Shown in pieces: positions 59,043-64,000 of a DNA stretch of 64,000 nucleotides. The DNA is taken from positions 114,698 to 178,697 of the forward strand of contig CAYORU010000004.1 of NCBI GenBank assembly GCA_964406445.1, in the 5' to 3' direction. The stretch is from SG8-30 sp964406445. GTDB lineage: Bacteria > Pseudomonadota > Gammaproteobacteria > Steroidobacterales > Steroidobacteraceae. The position numbers were made by a program, and so were the translations under genes. Within the stretch, counting starts at the first letter, position 1; each line of letters opens with the position of its first letter. The notes beneath the pieces are model-generated. The model worked only from the letters and a program-made list of their open reading frames with translations. It had not been told where the DNA came from and ran no database searches.

Positions 59043-59732
59043 TCAGGGCTGCAGCCGGCCGTGGTGCCACGCGCCCGCCTGGAAGCCGCCGCCGGACGGC
59101 GTGAGCACGCGCGTCCAGCGGGCCCGGTCGTGCAGGCGGTGCTCGCCCTCGACCCACAGCTCGACCGCGTCGGCCCACAGCCGCAGGCCGCCCCAGTGCG
59201 GCGGTCGCGGCAGGTGGAATCCCGGCTCGACGTCGTCGGCGGGCGCCTCGACGGGATCCGGCGCGCCGAAGCGCGCCGCCGTCTCGCGCAGTTGCGCGAC
59301 GAGGGCCTGGCGCGAGCCGATGGGCTCGGTCTGGCGGCTGGCCCAGGCGCCGAGCCGCGACCGCCACGAGCGCGAGGCGAAGTAGTCGTCGCTCTCCGCC
59401 GCGGGGCTCCTGACGACCACGCCCTCGACACGCAGCTGCCGGTGCAGGTCGTCCCAGTGGAAGACCGCGGCGGCGCGCGGGTTGGCCTCCAGCTCGCGGC
59501 CCTTGCGGGACTCGTAGTTCGTGTAGAAGACCAGGTAGCCCGGGTCGACCACGATGTCCTTGCACAGCACCACGCGCGCGGCGAGCCTGCCGTCGCCGCT
59601 GCCGGTGGCGAGGACCATCGCGTTGGGGTTGGGCTGCACCTGCTCGTCCCAGGCCTGCTGCAGCCAGGTGGCGGCCAGCGGCATCGGGTCGAGGGGCAGC
59701 GGGTCGGGCAGGTTCTGGATCGGCGGTCGCAT
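59043..59732 (-). CDS. pdxH: Pyridoxamine 5'-phosphate oxidase family protein
   Basis: 229 residues. FMN-binding split-barrel with AMVLATGSGDGRLAARVVLCKDIVVDPGYLVFYTNYESRKGRELEANPRAAAVFHWD, the PdxH core. The C-terminus (HWGGLRLWADAVELWVEGEHRLHDRARWTRV) matches the PdxH dimerisation domain. It makes pyridoxal 5'-phosphate, needed by the PLP enzyme KynU in this window among others. The middle region differs somewhat from classic PdxH (DDYFASRSWRSRLGAWAS fits). Promoter shared with divergent tyrA region. Confidence 0.9.
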   Translation of the reverse strand: MRPPIQNLPDPLPLDPMPLAATWLQQAWDEQVQPNPNAMVLATGSGDGRLAARVVLCKDIVVDPGYLVFYTNYESRKGRELEANPRAAAVFHWDDLHRQLRVEGVVVRSPAAESDDYFASRSWRSRLGAWASRQTEPIGSRQALVAQLRETAARFGAPDPVEAPADDVEPGFHLPRPPHWGGLRLWADAVELWVEGEHRLHDRARWTRVLTPSGGGFQAGAWHHGRLQP

Positions 59733-59852
59733 GCGCGCATGGTAGCGCGGTCGCGGCGCGGCGCAGCCTGCGACTTGCGCGGCGGCGCCGCGCTTGCCCT
59801 GCGGCGGTGCGCCGGATAAAACCTGAGGGGCCCAGCCTCGCATCGGAGCCCC

Positions 59853-60956
59853 ATGGACCTCACCGCCCTGCGCGAGCGCCTGACCGCCCTCGACGCCGAA
59901 CTGATCCGCCTGGTCGCCGAGCGACAGCGCCTCTCCCAGGACATCGCGCGGGTCAAGCGGGCCAGCGGCTCCCCGACCCGGGACTTCCGCCGCGAGCGGG
60001 ACGTGCTGATGAACGCCCGGGCGCGCGCCGAGAGCCTCGGCGTGCCGCCGGGCGTGGCCGAGGCGATCCTGCGGCTGCTGATCCGCTCCTCGCTCGCGAC
60101 CCAGGAGCAGGCCAGGGTCGCGGCCGAGGGCCACGGCTCCGGCAAGCGCGCGCTGGTCGTCGGCGGGCTCGGCAAGATGGGCCGCTGGTACGCCGACTTC
60201 CTAGGCTCGCAGGGATTCGAGGTGGAGGTCGCCGACCCGGCGCGCGGTGCCTGTCCGTACCGCCTGCGGCCCGACTGGCGCGAAGGCGCGCTCGACCACG
60301 ACCTGATCGTCGTCGCCACTCCGCTCGGCACGACGGCGGCGGTGCTGGCGGAACTCGCGGCGCGGCGCCCGCCCGGGCTCGTGTTCGACATCGGCTCGCT
60401 CAAGACCCCGCTGCGCGCCGGGCTCGAGGCGCTGGTGCGGGCCGGCGTGCGGGTCGCCTCCATGCACCCGATGTTCGGGCCCGACACGGAACTGCTCTCC
60501 GGCCGGCACGTGCTGCACGTCGATCTCGGCGATGCCGAGTCGCTCAGGGCGGGGCAGGAGCTGTTCGCGCCGACCATGGCCGAGCAGGTCGTGATGAGCC
60601 TCGACGACCACGACCGGCTGATCGCCTACGTCCTCGGCCTGTCGCACGCGCTGAACATCGCCTTCTTCACGGCGCTGGCCGACAGCGGCGAGGCCGCGCC
60701 GCGGCTCGCGCGGCTGTCCAGCACGACCTTCGACGCGCAGCTCGAGATCGCCTCGCGGGTCGCGGCCGAGAGCCCCGCGCTGTACTTCGAGATACAGTCT
60801 CTCAACGACTACGGCCGCGAGTCGCTCGACGCGCTGGGGGCCGCGGTCGAGCGCCTGCGCGGCGTCGTCGCGCGCGGCGACGCGCGCGGCTTCGAGGAGC
60901 TGATGTCGAAGGGGCGGGCCTACGTCGAGGGCCGCGCCGCCGCGAGGCCCGCATGA
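59853..60956 (+). CDS. tyrA: Bifunctional chorismate mutase/prephenate dehydrogenase
   Basis: Makes 4-hydroxyphenylpyruvate for tyrosine. 367 residues. The AroQ chorismate-mutase domain (1-90: LTALRERLTALDAELIRLVAERQRLSQDIARVKRASG) is fused to the dehydrogenase domain with NAD motif RALVVGGLGKMGRWYADFLGSQGFEVEVADP and DIGSLKTPLR. The catalytic His is in SMHPMFGPDTELLSGRHVL. This E. coli-type fusion supports a gammaproteobacterial host. Tyrosine feedback is typical for the family. The stop overlaps the next gene (ATGA). Confidence 0.96.
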   Translation: MDLTALRERLTALDAELIRLVAERQRLSQDIARVKRASGSPTRDFRRERDVLMNARARAESLGVPPGVAEAILRLLIRSSLATQEQARVAAEGHGSGKRALVVGGLGKMGRWYADFLGSQGFEVEVADPARGACPYRLRPDWREGALDHDLIVVATPLGTTAAVLAELAARRPPGLVFDIGSLKTPLRAGLEALVRAGVRVASMHPMFGPDTELLSGRHVLHVDLGDAESLRAGQELFAPTMAEQVVMSLDDHDRLIAYVLGLSHALNIAFFTALADSGEAAPRLARLSSTTFDAQLEIASRVAAESPALYFEIQSLNDYGRESLDALGAAVERLRGVVARGDARGFEELMSKGRAYVEGRAAARPA

Positions 60957-62044
60957 GCGACCCGGCGGACGCGGCGATCCTGCGCGAGCAGCTGCGCGAG
61001 TTTCGCGCACGGGCGCTCGAGAACCAGGCCGCTTTCGAGCGCCTCAAGCAGCGGGAGCTTGAGCTGCTCGGCGCGCAGACGCTGCCGGAGCTGTTCGACG
61101 CGCTGGTGCGCCGCATGCCGCGCGACGACGGCCTCGACGCGGCCACGCTGCTGCTCGACGATCCGCAGCACGAGCTGCGCCACCTGCTGCTCGGCGAGGG
61201 CGTCGCGCCCGGCCGGATCGAAGGCGTGCTGTTCACCGACAGCGTGCTCGCCCTCGCCCCGCAGGCGCACGCCCTCGGGCGTCCCTGGCTCGGCCCCTGG
61301 GCGGCCGCCGACCACCAGCTGATCTTTCCCGGCGAGCGGCAGCTCGGCAGCGTGGCGCTGCTGCCGCTCGTGCGCGGCGACCGCCTCGTCGGGCTGCTCT
61401 GCCTGGGCAGCCGCGACCCGTCGCGATTCACGCGCGAGCTCGCGACGGACTTCCTCGCCCACCTCGCGGCGATCGTCGGCTTCTGCATCGACAGCGCCGC
61501 GAACCGCGCTCGGCTCGTGCGCGCGGGGCTCACCGACTACCTCACCGGCTGGCACAACCGCCGCTACCTGCACACGCGCCTGCGCGAGGAGATCGCCCGT
61601 GCCCAGCGGCGCGGCGCGGCGCTGTCGCTGCTGATGCTCGACCTCGACCACTTCAAGCAGATCAACGACGGCTGCGGGCATCTCGGCGGCGACGAGGCGC
61701 TGCGCGAGGTGGCCGCGCGCATCGAGTCGCAGGTGCGCGCGAGCGACACCGCGGCGCGTTTCGGCGGCGACGAGTTCGCGGTGCTGATGCCCGGGGCCGG
61801 GCCGGCCGAGGCGCACCGGCTGGCGGAACGGATCCGCGCCGCGGTCTCGCACAGCCCGGTCGAGGCGGGCCCCGGCGTCAGCCTGCGGATCTCCGTTTCC
61901 GTCGGCCTCGCGAGCCTCCTGCCGCCGCCGGGGCGGACGGACCTCAAGGCGCTCGCCGAGCGGCTGCTCGCCGAGGCGGACGCCGCCCTGTACCGCGCCA
62001 AGGCGGCCGGACGGGACCGGATCGAGGGCTCCGGCGAGGTGTGA
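60953..62044 (+). CDS. Soluble DUF484-type GAF-GGDEF diguanylate cyclase
   Basis: 363 residues. The N-terminal helix (EQLREFRARALENQAAFERLKQRELELL) and GAF-like sensor (up to ~185) resemble DUF484/YtfL-like c-di-GMP proteins. The GGDEF domain has DYLTGWHNRRYLHTRL, LDLDHFKQINDGCGHLGGDEAL and the active loop ARFGGDEFAVLMPGAG, so it should be active. It lacks membrane segments, in contrast to the first GGDEF gene. Translational coupling to tyrA is curious but may be chance. Confidence 0.92.
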   Translation: MSDPADAAILREQLREFRARALENQAAFERLKQRELELLGAQTLPELFDALVRRMPRDDGLDAATLLLDDPQHELRHLLLGEGVAPGRIEGVLFTDSVLALAPQAHALGRPWLGPWAAADHQLIFPGERQLGSVALLPLVRGDRLVGLLCLGSRDPSRFTRELATDFLAHLAAIVGFCIDSAANRARLVRAGLTDYLTGWHNRRYLHTRLREEIARAQRRGAALSLLMLDLDHFKQINDGCGHLGGDEALREVAARIESQVRASDTAARFGGDEFAVLMPGAGPAEAHRLAERIRAAVSHSPVEAGPGVSLRISVSVGLASLLPPPGRTDLKALAERLLAEADAALYRAKAAGRDRIEGSGEV

Positions 62045-62081
62045 GGAAGGGTCGTGCCAAGGGCGGCCCGTCTGCGATAAG

Positions 62082-62103
62082 ATAACGAGACTGATTCTCA
62101 TTA
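62082..62103. promoter_or_regulatory. Fur-box-like operator
   Basis: ATAACGAGACTGATTCTCATTA, whose reverse complement contains AATGAGAATCAG, is close to the Fur consensus AATGATAATCATTATC. It lies 12 nt before the iron-binding-protein ATG, so iron-replete Fur would repress the transporter (established logic, site inferred). Confidence 0.75.
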
Positions 62104-62114
62104 AGGTTTGGACC

Positions 62115-63155
62115 ATGCCCGCACGTCTCACTGCCGGCAGGCGGCTCGCCCTCGCCGCCGCCCTGATCGCCCTGGCCCTCGCCGCCACCGCGCTGCTCGC
62201 GCCCCGGGCGGGGGCGGCCGACGGCGAACTCGTCGTGTACTCCGCCCGCAAGTACCAGCTGGTCGAGGAGCTCTTCAGGGAGTACGGCCAGCAGCGCGGC
62301 ATCGAGGTCAAGTTCATCACCGACGACGGCGCGCCGCTCGTGGCGCGGCTGAAGGCCGAGGGCCGCAATTCTCCGGCCGACGTCCTGATGACCGTCGACG
62401 CGGGCGACCTGTGGCGGGCGCAGGCGGCGGGCCTGCTGCAGCCGGTCGCCTCGCCGGTGCTCGAGGCCAACATCCCGGCCCACCTGCGCGACCCGAAGAA
62501 TCACTGGTACGGGCTCGCGATCCGCGCGCGGACCGTCGCCTATGCGACCGCGCGGGTGAAGCCCGCGGAGCTGGGCGGCTACGCCGCGCTCGGGGACCCG
62601 CGGTGGAAGGGGCGGCTGTGCCTGCGCAGCGGCAAGCACGTCTACAACCAGTCGCTGGTCGCCATCCTGATCGCGGAGTACGGCGAGGCGCAGGCCGAGC
62701 GCATCGTCCGGGCCTGGGTCGACAACCTCGCGACCGCGCCGTTCTCCAACGACACGCTGCTGCTCGAGGCGATCGCCGCGGGGCAGTGCGACGTCGGCGT
62801 GGTCAACAGCTACTACCTCGGCCGCCTGCAGGCGGCGCGGCCCGACTTCCCGGTCGCGCTGCACTGGGCCGACCAGGCCGGTGCCGGCGTGCACGTCAAC
62901 ATCTCCGGCGCCGGCGTCGCGCGCCACGCGGGCAACGTCGCCGAGGCTCGCCGCTTCCTCGAGTGGCTGTCGACGCCCGCCGTGCAGGCGCGTTTCGCCG
63001 GCGCGAACTACGAGTACCCGGCGAATCCCGCGGTCGATCCGCCGCCGGTGGTCGCGGCCTGGGGCCCCTTCAAGCAGAACCTCGTCAACGTCGGCCGCGC
63101 GGGCGAGCTGCAGCCGGCGGCAGTGCGGCTCATGGACCGCGCGGGCTGGAAGTAG
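62115..63155 (+). CDS. Ferric-iron ABC transporter substrate-binding protein
   Basis: 346 residues. Signal peptide to about AAGA/ADGEL; the mature protein is of the FbpA/FutA family: LVVYSARKYQLVEELFREYGQQRGIEVKFITDDGAPLVARLKAEG. LRSGKHVYNQSLVAILIAEYG and VNSYYLGRLQ supply tyrosines, the last a Tyr-Tyr pair used for Fe3+ coordination in this family. It captures ferric iron in the periplasm and hands it to the permease encoded 28 nt after its stop. A Fur-like box precedes it. Confidence 0.93.
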   Translation: MPARLTAGRRLALAAALIALALAATALLAPRAGAADGELVVYSARKYQLVEELFREYGQQRGIEVKFITDDGAPLVARLKAEGRNSPADVLMTVDAGDLWRAQAAGLLQPVASPVLEANIPAHLRDPKNHWYGLAIRARTVAYATARVKPAELGGYAALGDPRWKGRLCLRSGKHVYNQSLVAILIAEYGEAQAERIVRAWVDNLATAPFSNDTLLLEAIAAGQCDVGVVNSYYLGRLQAARPDFPVALHWADQAGAGVHVNISGAGVARHAGNVAEARRFLEWLSTPAVQARFAGANYEYPANPAVDPPPVVAAWGPFKQNLVNVGRAGELQPAAVRLMDRAGWK

Positions 63156-63183
63156 GCGCGGACCGCGGCGCCGGGTCGCGCCC

Positions 63184-64000
63184 GTGACGCCCGCCGGCCG
63201 GCTCCTGCCCGGTACGGCCGCGACCCTGGTCGCGTTGCCGATGCTCGCGGTGCTGGCCGCGGTGCTGTACGGCGCCGCCGGGGCGGATCCTGCGCTGTGG
63301 GAGCACCTCCGGCAGTTCGTGCTGCCCGGTGTCGCGCGCAACACGCTGGTGCTGGTCGCGGGCGTGGTGGCCCTCGCCCTGGCGCTCGGCGTCGGACTCG
63401 CCTGGCTCACCGCCGCCTGCGATTTCCCGGGCCGCGGCTTCTTCGCCTGGGCGTTGCTGCTGCCGCTCGCGCTGCCGGCCTACGTGCTCGCCTTCGTGGC
63501 GGTCGCCACGCTCGATTTCGCAGGGCCGGTGCCGAGCCAGCTGCGCGCCTGGTTCGGGCCCGGCGCCAGCCTGCCGCCGATCCGCTCGACCGGCGGCGTG
63601 ATCGCGGTGCTCGCCTTCGCCTTCTATCCGTACGTCTACCTGCTGGCGCGCGGCGCCTTCCTCACCCACGGCACCCGCGCGCTCGAGGCGGGCCGCTCGC
63701 TCGGGCTCGGCCCCTGGGCCGCATTCTTCCGCGTAGCCCTGCCGCTCGCGCGCCCCTGGGTCGCGGCCGGCGGGGCCCTGGTCGCGATGGAGACGCTGGC
63801 CGATTTCGGCGCGGTGGCGGTGTTCAACTACGACACGTTCACGACCGCGATCTACAAGAGCTGGTTCGGGCTGTTCTCGCTCGAGACCGCGCTTCAGCTC
63901 GCCCTCGTGCTGCTCGCGCTGGTGACCGCGGCCGTGGCGCTCGAACAGCTCGCGCGCGGGCGCGCGCGCTACGCGCCCAGCGGCGCCGGCGGCGGGCCGC
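63184..64000 (+). CDS. Ferric-iron ABC transporter permease, N-terminal part (runs off the window)
   Basis: At least 272 residues from GTG 63184, truncated at the window end. FbpB/SfuB-type fused permease with double set of helices expected (~520 residues full length). Helices are visible from LVALPMLAVLAAVLYG, and the first EAA-type loop is GTRALEAGRSLGLGPWAAFFRVALPLARPWVAAG. LADFGAVAVFNYDTFTTAIYKSWFGLFS is characteristic of FbpB. It should be followed outside the window by an FbpC-type ATPase. In operon with the binding protein. Confidence 0.92.
   Translation, partial: MTPAGRLLPGTAATLVALPMLAVLAAVLYGAAGADPALWEHLRQFVLPGVARNTLVLVAGVVALALALGVGLAWLTAACDFPGRGFFAWALLLPLALPAYVLAFVAVATLDFAGPVPSQLRAWFGPGASLPPIRSTGGVIAVLAFAFYPYVYLLARGAFLTHGTRALEAGRSLGLGPWAAFFRVALPLARPWVAAGGALVAMETLADFGAVAVFNYDTFTTAIYKSWFGLFSLETALQLALVLLALVTAAVALEQLARGRARYAPSGAGGGP

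Overview
The window is a gene-dense, very GC-rich chromosomal segment with no phage, plasmid, rRNA or tRNA gene that I could find. Gene content points to a gammaproteobacterium. It has a fused chorismate mutase/prephenate dehydrogenase, a gamma-type GshA, the ftsY-ftsE-ftsX-rpoH block, the coaBC-dut / radC / rpmBG / mutM / coaD / rsmD neighbourhood, and a divergent pyrE/exonuclease III pair. The lineage within the class is not resolved. Most genes are packed with 4-nt start/stop overlaps (ATGA, GTGA, TTGA), and GTG and TTG starts are common.

Layout. 1-2.5 kb: end of glutamate synthase (gltB, gltD). 2.5-6.2 kb: accessory envelope genes, a tiny membrane peptide and a MATE exporter. 6.3-10 kb: tryptophan dioxygenase, kynureninase, a stand-alone Lrp-type ligand domain and an acyl-CoA dehydrogenase resembling glutaryl-CoA dehydrogenase. 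10-11.2 kb: two tandem paralogous lipoproteins. 11.3-16.7 kb: MFS carrier plus ThDP enzyme, histone-deacetylase-like hydrolase, and a malic enzyme with an ACT domain. 16.8-18.5 kb: secreted subtilase ending in eight GYLW hexapeptides. 18.6-22.2 kb: rpoH (with a perfect CIRCE element upstream), ftsX, ftsE, ftsY. 22.3-24.5 kb: lipoprotein lipase. 24.6-34.8 kb: housekeeping block (rsmD, coaD, mutM, rpmG, rpmB, radC, coaBC, dut, pyrE, exonuclease III), interrupted between rpmB and radC by a MASE1 sensor kinase/FixJ-type regulator pair. 34.8-37.1 kb: AmpG-like carrier, Rieske protein and MarC, translationally coupled. 37.2-40.8 kb: photolyase, Dps, 2-hydroxyacid dehydrogenase and uracil-DNA glycosylase. 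41-44.5 kb: frdCAB, a Wolinella-type diheme quinol:fumarate reductase. 44.6-53.1 kb: YajQ, an HlyD/FtsX-type/ATPase export module, a TlpA-like lipoprotein and a HerA-like ATPase. 53.1-58.2 kb: CysB, DUF2845 protein, an exported Rid lipoprotein, GshA, a small protein and a membrane diguanylate cyclase. 58.2-64 kb: FecE-type ATPase, PdxH, TyrA, a second GGDEF protein, and a ferric-iron ABC transporter (binding protein and start of the permease) behind a Fur-like box.

Non-coding structure is the most unusual aspect. A dispersed palindromic element (core GGGGACATTCSCTT, usually as an inverted pair ending in AGTTTG) sits directly behind stop codons at about 2.5, 3.5, 32.6 and 40.9 kb. A heptanucleotide array containing TGA every 7 bases, in both orientations, fills the gap between the convergent frdB and yajQ genes. 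Several 12-bp GC hairpins without U-tracts lie at gene ends. No intergenic stretch exceeds about 300 bases. All calls come from reading sequence and from knowledge of the families; nothing was searched or computed.
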